Shown here: positions 16,628-24,293 of the stretch, in pieces
How the letters are laid out: each line of letters begins with the position of its first letter
How positions within the stretch are numbered: position 1 is the first letter of the stretch
Source: Pseudomonas sp. PA27(2017)
Lineage (GTDB): Bacteria > Pseudomonadota > Gammaproteobacteria > Pseudomonadales > Pseudomonadaceae
NCBI RefSeq assembly: GCF_001945445.1
Contig: NZ_MSXW01000052.1
Coordinates: 46,464 to 110,463, forward strand
DNA: 64,000 nucleotides
Reading direction: 5' to 3'
The notes under the pieces: generated by a model
What the model was told of the DNA's origin: nothing
Seen by the model: the letters and a program-made list of their open reading frames with translations, nothing else
Database searches by the model: none
Position numbers and translations under genes: made by a program

Positions 16628-17722
16628 CTAAGGATCGATCTTGCGCCGTAGCCACGAGAACGGCGCCAGCACCCAGAACAGCCCATAGGCCAGCGCCCGC
16701 GTGCACACCCTTGCCAGCAACGGCGCCGGTCGCCAGTGCGGCTCGGCAACGAAGGCACCAGCCGGGCGAAAGTGCGCCAGCGGGCGGGTCAAAAAGCCCT
16801 GCCAGAGACCGTCCCGCGAGATGGCCACGCCGAGGTTTTCCGGGATGAAGAATCCCGAGTGACCGTACCCGTCGGCGCGCACGTTGAGCGTCGACGCCGC
16901 CAGGTAGCCCACCGTCCCGCCCGGCCCGGCGCCGGGAATGGCGTACTGAGCGAACGGCACGGCGCGATCCTGACCGCCGACATGGTTGAGCACCGCCTCC
17001 ACCCGCCCCTGCTGGATGAGCCGATCCCAGTCGAAATCCGGGCGCACGATGCTCGCTGCGGTGATGATGCGACCGAACTTCAGGTCGGCGAACTCGGGGT
17101 TCTCCAGCACCCGCGCCAGCAGCAGCGTGCCAAAACTGTGGGCGATGATGTCCGGCCTGTCGGGCAGACGGCTCTTTTGCGCCTCTGCGATGGCGATGCG
17201 CATGCGCTCGCCCAGGCGTCTGGCAAGGCGTTCATGCAGCCAGCGGGCGAACACGTCGATGGTCGCCCAGCCGTACTTGTAGATCAGCACCGGCGCCGAA
17301 TAGCTGAGCCGGTTGGCGATTTCCCAACTGAACGCTTCCTGCCATTTGGCCCGGCTGTTCATGCCATGGATCACGATCACCCAGCGAATGTCGCGGCTGC
17401 TCTCACCCACCAGCCGGTAGTTGGGTTCGACCTCGGGCTCGACGCCCTGCTGCTGAAAGTCGGCTTGGCAGAACGGGCAGACCGTATTGGCCACGCCTGC
17501 CGGCAACAAACGCGCGCACCCCGCCATGGGGCAACGATAGGCATCGCGGCGCTCGGCGGCCTGGGCGCTGGCCAGGCCATCGAGAAATGCCTGTAACCCG
17601 CTGTCGTCGGGCGACGCCTCGACCGCTTGGGCGAACTGCGCCTGGGTGAACTCCAGCTCGACGCCCTGACCCAGCCGCCGGTCGATTTCCGCCTGCCAGC
17701 GGTCTGGCCGTGCACTGTTCAT
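16628..17722 (-). CDS. Alpha/beta hydrolase with N-terminal zinc ribbon
   Basis: A 364-residue protein of unusual design. Residues 1–60 are helical. A Cys4 zinc ribbon follows (C64, C69, C82, C85), then a lipase-like alpha/beta hydrolase: oxyanion segment VIVIHGMNS at 115–123, nucleophile elbow AHSFGT with S196, probable acid D252 and probable H288. The C-terminal segment ~325–360 is a hydrophobic helix ending in basic residues, suggesting membrane attachment. The elbow has Ala in place of the first Gly of GxSxG, as in many lipases. The ATG overlaps the partner's stop as ATGA, so the two are coupled. The substrate is unknown; a membrane lipid is plausible. Confidence 0.75.
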   Translation of the reverse strand: MNSARPDRWQAEIDRRLGQGVELEFTQAQFAQAVEASPDDSGLQAFLDGLASAQAAERRDAYRCPMAGCARLLPAGVANTVCPFCQADFQQQGVEPEVEPNYRLVGESSRDIRWVIVIHGMNSRAKWQEAFSWEIANRLSYSAPVLIYKYGWATIDVFARWLHERLARRLGERMRIAIAEAQKSRLPDRPDIIAHSFGTLLLARVLENPEFADLKFGRIITAASIVRPDFDWDRLIQQGRVEAVLNHVGGQDRAVPFAQYAIPGAGPGGTVGYLAASTLNVRADGYGHSGFFIPENLGVAISRDGLWQGFLTRPLAHFRPAGAFVAEPHWRPAPLLARVCTRALAYGLFWVLAPFSWLRRKIDP

Positions 17723-18705
17723 GGCGCGCTGTTATACGCCCAGAGCAGCTCGACGATGCGCAGCACGTCTTCACGCTTGCACTGCGCCCAGATGCGCAGC
17801 CGCGCTTCACGGCCATAGACCTGCACGGCGATGCGCCGACTGGTGCCGTGTTCTTCGGCGGCGAAATGCAGCATGCCCTGGGCACGGTCGAACTGGCCGG
17901 TGTCCACCGCCTGCAGCACCACACGCACCGGTTCCACGGCGTCGATGCCGCCGTCGGCCAGGGTCGAGGCCATCTCCACATAGCCGCCATCGAGTTCGAA
18001 GCGGGTCGAATGCACGCCCTTACCCTTGCTCGCCGCCACCTTGACGGCCTGGTCGAGGGGAATGGGTTTCGCCGGGGCGTCCGGGCAACCGATGGTGGCC
18101 AGCGTGCGGCGGATGTCCTGAAAGACCGCCTTGTGATCGATCTCGGGGTTGCGGTGAATCAGTACCAGGCAGTAAGAATCGGCAAAGCGCCATTCGAAGC
18201 GCACCACGCTGCGATCCAGGCGCTGCCGGTAGGCGTCGAAGCGGTAGTGCTCCAGCCCTTCTTCAAGGGTGAAATCTTTGGGTTTGAAGCGATTCCAGCC
18301 GGCCTTGCCCTGATGCCAGAGCAGCGACAGGCTAGTGTCGGACAACGCGATATGGGTGAGCGTCAGGGCCTCCGGGAAATCCAGGCTGGCGCTGGCGCCG
18401 AGCGCTTCGGCATGAGGGCTCGCGGCGATACCGGCGGCCAGCCGCGCCCCATCCACCTCGGGCGGCGCGATCAGATAAAGGTGCTGGTCGCCCCAACCCT
18501 CGACTTCCGCCAGCCAGGCTTCGAGCTTTTCCTGGGTCAGCTCGTCGGCATCGATGGCGGCATCCAGGTTGGCAGCGAAGTCCTCCTTGGTCGCGCCGAT
18601 TCTGGCCGTGGTGCTGCGCAGCAGCTCCTTGATGAAGGCATTACCCTGGGCGACGATCACCCGTCGCACCAGCTCCTTGAGTTGCGGTTTGCTCAGCGAA
18701 TCCAT
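17719..18705 (-). CDS. Uncharacterised partner of the zinc-ribbon hydrolase
   Basis: A 328-residue protein starting at an ATG with GGGAG just upstream. The first ~75 residues are helical and ordered like a small adaptor domain (LSKPQLKELVRRVIVAQGN … WLAEVEGWGDQHLYLI). The rest is a mixed alpha/beta region, with two stretches that look like strand repeats (RFEWRFADSYCLVLIHRN and RRIAVQVYGREARLRIWAQ). No catalytic motif or membrane helix is visible. It is the first gene of a tightly coupled pair with the hydrolase, so it may sense a signal or hold the hydrolase inactive. I do not recognise the family with confidence. Confidence 0.7.
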   Translation of the reverse strand: MDSLSKPQLKELVRRVIVAQGNAFIKELLRSTTARIGATKEDFAANLDAAIDADELTQEKLEAWLAEVEGWGDQHLYLIAPPEVDGARLAAGIAASPHAEALGASASLDFPEALTLTHIALSDTSLSLLWHQGKAGWNRFKPKDFTLEEGLEHYRFDAYRQRLDRSVVRFEWRFADSYCLVLIHRNPEIDHKAVFQDIRRTLATIGCPDAPAKPIPLDQAVKVAASKGKGVHSTRFELDGGYVEMASTLADGGIDAVEPVRVVLQAVDTGQFDRAQGMLHFAAEEHGTSRRIAVQVYGREARLRIWAQCKREDVLRIVELLWAYNSAP

Positions 18706-18879
18706 GCCCTCTCCCGGCGGTACGAAGCGTCCTATGCTGCGGCACGACATAGCTATACGCCATCATACTGTCTGGAGAGAGATTTGGCTCGATCAGCGTG
18801 CTTCAGCAACTATCCGAACAGTGCCAGCAGCCTGCCTCGCTGGCAGTGCATTGGAACGCCAGCGAGTCAGGTATGTCGC

Positions 18880-19329
18880 TCAACTACGCCGCTGCACCAC
18901 CAGATTGCCCACGGAAACCTGTACGACCTGATCGTGCTGATTCAGGGTGGTGGTGCGCAGCTTGACCAGGCCCTGGGTAGGTTTGCTCCTGGACGGTCGC
19001 ACCTCCAGCACCTCGAGCTCGACCCGTAGCTCATCGCCGGGCCGCACCGGCAGCGGCCACCGCAGTTCGTCGAAACCGGCGCCGATGATGCCGCCGGCCA
19101 GCTTCGGCTCGCAGTCCACCAGCAGGCGCATGGTCATTGCCGCAGTGTGCCAGCCACTGGCCGCCAGCGAGCCGAACAGCGACTGTCGCGCTGCTTCGTT
19201 ATCGAGATGAAAAGGCTGCGGGTCGAACTCACGGGCAAAAGCCTTGATGGCGTCTTCGTCGACGCGCGCCCGGGTGGCGCCGGTGAAACGCTGCCCGGGG
19301 GTGAGGTCATCGAGGTAGTGAAGGGTCAT
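18880..19329 (-). CDS. MaoC-like enoyl-CoA hydratase
   Basis: A 149-residue hot-dog-fold protein of the MaoC dehydratase group. The hydratase signature is clear: a catalytic Asp and His in FAREFDPQPFHLD, followed by the LFGSLAASGWHTAAM segment. Members hydrate enoyl-CoA thioesters in fatty-acid or branched-chain degradation. GGGAG precedes the start. It lies 45 bases downstream of the TetR gene on the same strand, and the two probably share a transcript. Confidence 0.88.
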   Translation of the reverse strand: MTLHYLDDLTPGQRFTGATRARVDEDAIKAFAREFDPQPFHLDNEAARQSLFGSLAASGWHTAAMTMRLLVDCEPKLAGGIIGAGFDELRWPLPVRPGDELRVELEVLEVRPSRSKPTQGLVKLRTTTLNQHDQVVQVSVGNLVVQRRS

Positions 19330-19374
19330 GGCGGTCTCCCTGTACGTGGCGAATGCGCATCGGTGAACGGCGTG

Positions 19375-19932
19375 TCAGCGTGTACCGTCGGGCTGCGGCG
19401 CGCGGCAGGCGCTGAGGATTTCATCGGCCAGGGGCGAGTCATCCGGGCAGGCGCGTGACAGCACGATGGCGCCAACGGCCTGGGAGAGCTGGCCAATGAG
19501 CCTGGCCCGCTGCTGCTCGTCCGCTTCCTGCTCGCCATTGCGCGCCAAGCTGGTGAGCAGGGCCTCGATGGCGTCGGCGAAGATGGTCTTCAGCGCTTCG
19601 GGCTGGCGCGCCGCATCGCCGCCAAGGGCGGAAAGCGTGCAGCCGTGGTCGCGGGTATCGCGGTGCTTGCGCGTCAGATAGAGATCGAAGAACCGCTGCG
19701 CATTCAGCTCTTGGCTGCGCTCCAGGGTTTGCGCGATGCCGCAGGCCGCGGACTCCGCCATCAGCTCCGCCTTGGAAGCGAAGTGCTTGTAGAAGCCGCC
19801 ATGGGTGAAGCCAGCAGCAGCCATCAGCTCCGCTACGCCCACGCCGTCGAAACCCCGCTCACGGAACAGCTGCGATGCCGTTTCCACGATCAGCGCCCGG
19901 TTCGCCTGGGCCTGGGCTTTGCTCACGCGCAT
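19375..19932 (-). CDS. TetR-family repressor
   Basis: A 185-residue TetR/AcrR protein. The N-terminal helix-turn-helix (SQLFRERGFDGVGVAELMAAAGFTHGGFYKHFASKAELM, residues ~16–55) is typical; the C-terminal helical domain would bind the inducer. It is divergent from the flavin reductase gene at 20248, and the space between holds a perfect palindrome overlapping a strong promoter, so it most likely represses that gene. The inducer may be an electrophilic enone, as for NemR-like regulators, but this is inference. Confidence 0.9.
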   Translation of the reverse strand: MRVSKAQAQANRALIVETASQLFRERGFDGVGVAELMAAAGFTHGGFYKHFASKAELMAESAACGIAQTLERSQELNAQRFFDLYLTRKHRDTRDHGCTLSALGGDAARQPEALKTIFADAIEALLTSLARNGEQEADEQQRARLIGQLSQAVGAIVLSRACPDDSPLADEILSACRAPQPDGTR

Positions 19933-20004
19933 ATCGCCGCCTCTGCATTGATGCTCGATTCAGTGACCTCACTATACATAGATGTCGATCATAATCAAAA
20001 AGAA

Positions 20005-20033
20005 TTGACAAAAAAGATTATGAACATAATCTT
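20005..20033 (+). promoter_or_regulatory. Promoter with overlapping 20-bp palindromic operator
   Basis: A consensus -35 box TTGACA (20005–20010) is followed, after 16 bases, by the -10-like TAATCT (20027–20032). The perfect palindrome AAGATTATG-AA-CATAATCTT at 20014–20033 covers the spacer and the -10. A related half (GATCATAATC) lies just upstream at 19987–19996. The layout is that of TetR repression by occlusion of RNA polymerase, controlling the reductase at 20248. Confidence 0.75.
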
Positions 20034-20247
20034 AATCATCGACGGCAACCTGTCTCGGTATTCGCGCTATGAATGGCGTACGTATCAGCGGCGCGCCAAC
20101 GCTTGCAACGCGATAAAGGTCATGGGCATATGGCGGCGCTTCGCTGTCGATTGCGGCCGGCATCGCGCGCCCAGTCCTCCAGCCCTACCTTGACGTGCAA
20201 GCAGCAGCCGCTGACTGCAGCGGCCATTCAACCGAGATGAGGTCTCC

Positions 20248-21351
20248 ATGTCCGATGACGTTCTGTTCAGCCCTTTCAAGCTGAAAAGCCTGGCACTCCC
20301 CAACCGTATCGTCATGGCGCCGATGACCCGCGCCATGGCGCCAAAAGGTATTCCAGCCGAGGCACATGCCGAGTACTACCGCCGCCGCGCCGAAGGCGGT
20401 GTCGGCCTGATTCTCACCGAGGGCACGGTGATCGACCGCCCGGCCTCGCGCAACATGCCGGGCATCCCCTTCTTCCACGGCGACGTGGCGCTGGCCGGCT
20501 GGGGTGAAATAGCAAAGGCCGTGCATGCCGCTGGCGGGCTTATCGGGCCGCAGATCTGGCACACCGGCTCGACCCGTGGCCAGGGCGGCTGGGAGCCTGA
20601 AGCACCGGTGGAGAGCCCAAGCGGGCTGGTGGGGCCGAATGATCCGCGCGGCACGGAAATGAGCCTGGAAGACATCGCCGACACGGTGGCCGCCTTCGCC
20701 AAGGCCGCTGCCGATGCCAAGCGCCTTGGCTTCGATACCGTGGAGCTGCACGGCGCCCACGGTTACCTGATCGACCAGTTCTTCTGGCCCGGTACCAACA
20801 CCCGCACCGACGCCTTTGGCGGTGCCACGATCGCCGAGCGCTCGCGCTTCGCCGCCGAGGCGGTTCGCGCGGTACGAGCCGCAGTGGGCGAGGACTTCCC
20901 GCTGATCCTGCGTGTCAGCCAGTGGAAGCAGCAGGACTACGCCGCGCGCCTGGCCACTACGCCGGAACAGATGAGCGAATGGCTGGCACCGCTGGTCGAG
21001 GCCGGCGTGGATGTACTGCACTGCTCGCAGCGGCGTTTCTGGGAACCGGAGTTTCCGGAACTGGACGGCGCCGAGGGCCTGAACTTCGCCGGTTGGGCGA
21101 AGAAGCTCACCGGTGCGGCGACCATCAGCGTCGGCTCGGTGGGGCTCGACGGCGACTTCTTCGGCGCCTTCGGCGGCAAGGGCTCCGGCGCTGCGGTGCT
21201 GGACAACCTGCACCTGCGCATGGAGCGTGAGGAGTTCGACCTGATTGCCGTAGGCCGCGTGCTGATTTCCGATGCCGGCTGGGCCAACAAGGTGCGCAAT
21301 GGCGAGCCGCTGCCAGGCTTCAACGCCGCCGACCTCGCGACGCTGGCCTGA
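20248..21351 (+). CDS. Old Yellow Enzyme family flavin reductase
   Basis: A 367-residue FMN-dependent ene-reductase with a TIM-barrel fold. The start LFSPFKLKSLALPNRIVMAPMTR binds FMN; the active-site pair is seen as WHTG instead of the His-Asn or His-His contexts of XenB/XenA; the segment ELHGAHGYLIDQFFWPGTNTRTD is diagnostic. The C-terminal LIAVGRVLISD binds the FMN phosphate. Such enzymes reduce enones, quinones or nitro compounds with NAD(P)H. The gene has its own TetR-type operator and ends in a strong terminator. The physiological substrate is not known. Confidence 0.92.
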   Translation: MSDDVLFSPFKLKSLALPNRIVMAPMTRAMAPKGIPAEAHAEYYRRRAEGGVGLILTEGTVIDRPASRNMPGIPFFHGDVALAGWGEIAKAVHAAGGLIGPQIWHTGSTRGQGGWEPEAPVESPSGLVGPNDPRGTEMSLEDIADTVAAFAKAAADAKRLGFDTVELHGAHGYLIDQFFWPGTNTRTDAFGGATIAERSRFAAEAVRAVRAAVGEDFPLILRVSQWKQQDYAARLATTPEQMSEWLAPLVEAGVDVLHCSQRRFWEPEFPELDGAEGLNFAGWAKKLTGAATISVGSVGLDGDFFGAFGGKGSGAAVLDNLHLRMEREEFDLIAVGRVLISDAGWANKVRNGEPLPGFNAADLATLA

Positions 21352-21366
21352 AGGCCAGGCTGCAAA

Positions 21367-21396
21367 AAAAACGCGGGCCAGACGGCCCGCGTTTTT
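21367..21396 (+). terminator. Rho-independent terminator
   Basis: Stem ACGCGGGCC / GGCCCGCGT with an AGAC loop, flanked by A and T tracts, lies 15 bases after the flavin reductase stop codon. It probably also ends the converging thioesterase gene. Confidence 0.85.
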
Positions 21397-21419
21397 CCTC
21401 CTGACGCAATCGCCCGCCC

Positions 21420-21959
21420 CTATTGCTCCTCACCCCGCAGCTGAGCGCTCAACCCGTCGCAACTCACAGACCATTCACTGAGCCAGTCCGCCAGCGCTGG
21501 CGATTGCTCTGGCAGGCCGAGCTCGACGGCGAAGTCGGCCGGCGGGACGTTGCCGTGCCGGCCGCGAAACAGGCCGCGCATGATCACCACGCAAGCCACT
21601 CGGCCATCCTTGACGAAGCGGTGCTCCATGAAGCTCCACTTGTCGTCCCAACCCAGCATACGGGTGTGGATTTCGAAGCGCTCGAACAGTCGCAACTCTC
21701 GGCGAAACTTGCCCCATACGTCACCGACGATGGGCAGCGCGCGCTGGCGGAGCGCCACCCGGAACGCGCCGCTGCGCAGCACGTAGTCCATACGCCCGAT
21801 ATCGGCGAGGGTGAAGTAGCGACCGTTGGTGACGTGACGATTCAGGTCGAGATCCAGCGGCCAAACGCGCATGCGCACCACGGTGGTATCGAACGCCGAA
21901 ACGGGTTTGCGCCAGGGCCGGCGCAACAGCATCAGGAAAAGACGAAACCAGAGATTCAT
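21420..21959 (-). CDS. Thioesterase-like hot-dog protein
   Basis: A 179-residue protein of the 4HBT/THEM6-like group. A hydrophobic N-terminal helix with basic residues (MNLWFRLFLMLLRRPWRKP) is followed by the hot-dog fold with WPLDLDLNRHVTNGRYFTLADIGRMDY; the Asp/Asn-H region is where such enzymes place their catalytic residue. It probably acts on acyl thioesters at the membrane. The start at 21959 agrees with the family although no strong ribosome binding site is seen; the longer frame to 22064 adds unrelated residues. Confidence 0.8.
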   Translation of the reverse strand: MNLWFRLFLMLLRRPWRKPVSAFDTTVVRMRVWPLDLDLNRHVTNGRYFTLADIGRMDYVLRSGAFRVALRQRALPIVGDVWGKFRRELRLFERFEIHTRMLGWDDKWSFMEHRFVKDGRVACVVIMRGLFRGRHGNVPPADFAVELGLPEQSPALADWLSEWSVSCDGLSAQLRGEEQ

Positions 21960-22070
21960 GGGGCGACGGCCTGTACCAGCGAAAGGGCTCCACTTTATAC
22001 AGCGCGTCTTCAGGCACGGTAGCTGCGAAACAGCCGTTTGCGAGGGGATTTGTGCATGCCGCAACCGAAA

Positions 22071-22349
22071 TCAGCGGTTGGGAGCGGAGTCGGCATCCTG
22101 AATGAGATGATCGGTTGGTATCGAAGCGGTTATGCCGTCGAGTTCCTGCAAGCGCTTGACCTGGGCAATGAAGTCCAGCATCACCGCTTGCACGAGGGCG
22201 CCGTTGCCCAGTTGCGACGTACTCAAGTGCCGTTGGCCTAGGCATTGCCCGTCGGCGGACATCGCCTTGAAGCAGATGCCGGTAGGGCATCGTTCAAGTT
22301 CGAGCTGGCAGCCGGTTTCCGTCTTGAATCTGCTGATGTATTTGTCCAT
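22071..22349 (-). CDS. Small hypothetical protein
   Basis: A 92-residue ORF starting MDKYISRFKTETGCQLELERC. It contains a strand-rich first half with two cysteines and a helical second half (NGALVQAVMLDFIAQVKRLQEL). The start is uncertain, since no strong ribosome binding site is seen and a Met seven codons upstream is possible. It lies downstream of the LOV kinase on the same strand. No family is recognised. Confidence 0.45.
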   Translation of the reverse strand: MDKYISRFKTETGCQLELERCPTGICFKAMSADGQCLGQRHLSTSQLGNGALVQAVMLDFIAQVKRLQELDGITASIPTDHLIQDADSAPNR

Positions 22350-22447
22350 ACCTGTGTGAGGCGGATACATGCAGAACAGTTCGTATAGTCTTGCGACCAC
22401 TCGTCCGGCGCCGCAGCGCGCCATTGCGGCGCCTGCGGCTGCCTGCT

Positions 22448-24052
22448 TCAACCCACGCCGGTGGGCCCGTCGATCACCTGGCGTACCTTGCGCGCCAGCT
22501 CGTTTGGCACGTACGGCTTGGAGATCACGTCGTACTCGCTGCCGCCGGCATCGGTGCGTTCCAGCGAGTTCTCCGCATAGCCGGTGGTCAGCAACACCTT
22601 GAGGCCCGGCTTGCGACGCCGCGCTTCGCGCGCCAGCATCACGCCGTTCATGCCGCCGGGCATGATCAGATCGGTGAACAGCAGGTCGTAGTCGGCCACG
22701 TCCAGGCGCAGCAGCGCTTCGCGCGCATTGAGGGCGATGTCGGCGACGTAGCCGTAGTCCTCCAGCACCATGCGGGCGAGGTCGGCTACGTCAGGGCGGT
22801 CCTCGACCACCAGCACCCGCTCGGTGCCGTTGCGCTCGTTGGTACGTTCCTTGGCCGGGCTGTGGATCACCTGGCTGTCGTCGGCCGGGAAGTACAGGCG
22901 CAATGTGGTGCCCACGCCCTCCTCGGAGTAGATGCGCACGGTGCCACCGGATTGCTTGACGAAGCCATAGACCATCGACAGGCCGAGCCCGGAGCCCTTG
23001 CCTTCATCCTTGGTGGTGAAGAACGGGTCCATCACCCGGCTGCTCACGCTGTCGGACATACCCATGCCGTTGTCGGTGATCGCCACGCTGACGTAACGCC
23101 CGGGCATCAGCCCGTCGTAGGACATGCTGCCCAGTTCTTCGACCGTCACGTTCTTGGTTTCGATATGCACCACGGGCTGCTCGCGCCCTTCCAGGGCGTC
23201 GCGGGCGTTGATCAGAATATTGAGGAACGCCACCTCGGCCTGGGTCGGGTCGATGCGGCAATTCCACAGAGTCTTGTCGAGCGTCAGGCGCAGATTGGCA
23301 TGCCCCAGGGTACGTTCGCCGAGCTCCTGAAAACCGCTGATCAGGCCATTGAGGTTGAGCACCCGGCCTTCGAGCTTCTGCTTGCGCGAGAACGCCAGCA
23401 GTTGCTGGGTCAGCGTGGCAGCGCGGTCGGCGGCGTTGCGGGCGTTGTTGACGCAACGCAGGATACGATCCTGATCGTATTCGGGCTTGCTGGCCGAGCG
23501 CTCGAGCACCTCCAGATAGCCGATCATCACCTGCAGCAGGTTGTTGAAATCGTGAGCGATGCCGCCGGTCAGCTGGCCCAGCGCTTCCATCTTCTGCGCC
23601 TGGCGCAGGCCCTCCTCGGCATCGCGACGGCGGCTGATGTCCAGCTGCGAGGCAAAGAAGTAGATCAGCTCGCCGGCATCGTTGTACACCGGCGAGATGA
23701 ACAGCGCATTCCAGAACGTGGAGCCGTCCTTGCGGTAGTTGATCAATTCCACCGAGATTTCCCGGCGCGCATGGATGGCCTCGCGTACCTGGGTCACCAC
23801 CGAGCGATCGGTTTCCGAGCCCTGCAGGAATCGGCAGTTCTTACCGACGATCTCTTCCGAGTCGTAACCGGTCATCTCCAAAAAGGCGTTGTTGGCGAAG
23901 ATGATCGGGTTGTCGGGCCGATTGGGGTCGGTGACGATCATCGGCATGCGGGTGGTTTCCACCGCTGCGAAGAAGATGTTCTTGCCCGAGCCGGAAATGT
24001 CCCCTGACGAGGCGTTATCAACCCGGAAGTCCTGCTTGCCACCTGTCGGCAT
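22448..24052 (-). CDS. Blue-light LOV hybrid histidine kinase
   Basis: A 534-residue photoreceptor: LOV domain, histidine kinase and receiver. The flavin-adduct cysteine lies in GKNCRFLQG (C73). The kinase H-box LTGGIAHDFNNLL carries H167, the ATP-binding domain has DNGMGM and GKGSGLGLSM, and a C-terminal receiver contains the phospho-acceptor Asp of LLFTDLIMPGG. Length and sequence match P. syringae PSPTO_2896 closely; in that protein blue light drives autophosphorylation and transfer to the receiver. It has no output domain, so it must signal onward to another protein. The start at 24052 gives the exact family length. Confidence 0.96.
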   Translation of the reverse strand: MPTGGKQDFRVDNASSGDISGSGKNIFFAAVETTRMPMIVTDPNRPDNPIIFANNAFLEMTGYDSEEIVGKNCRFLQGSETDRSVVTQVREAIHARREISVELINYRKDGSTFWNALFISPVYNDAGELIYFFASQLDISRRRDAEEGLRQAQKMEALGQLTGGIAHDFNNLLQVMIGYLEVLERSASKPEYDQDRILRCVNNARNAADRAATLTQQLLAFSRKQKLEGRVLNLNGLISGFQELGERTLGHANLRLTLDKTLWNCRIDPTQAEVAFLNILINARDALEGREQPVVHIETKNVTVEELGSMSYDGLMPGRYVSVAITDNGMGMSDSVSSRVMDPFFTTKDEGKGSGLGLSMVYGFVKQSGGTVRIYSEEGVGTTLRLYFPADDSQVIHSPAKERTNERNGTERVLVVEDRPDVADLARMVLEDYGYVADIALNAREALLRLDVADYDLLFTDLIMPGGMNGVMLAREARRRKPGLKVLLTTGYAENSLERTDAGGSEYDVISKPYVPNELARKVRQVIDGPTGVG

Positions 24053-24293
24053 CGGCTTACCTATCACGCTGCTGGCGAGGCCGGATGTAGCGCCCCTGTC
24101 CTCGATTCGAGCAGCGAGGCGGCGAGAAGTTCTACATCGAATGGGCGCTGTACAAGCCTGTGCCGACGTTTCGCCTTTCACTGCCAGAATTATCGTCAAT
24201 CGCTGAAAATCAGCGCAGATGCTGCTGTTTACCGCGTGCCTACCAATGGCACACTTGCAGCCTGACTCGCATTACCAGCGCAAGGTTCGCACC

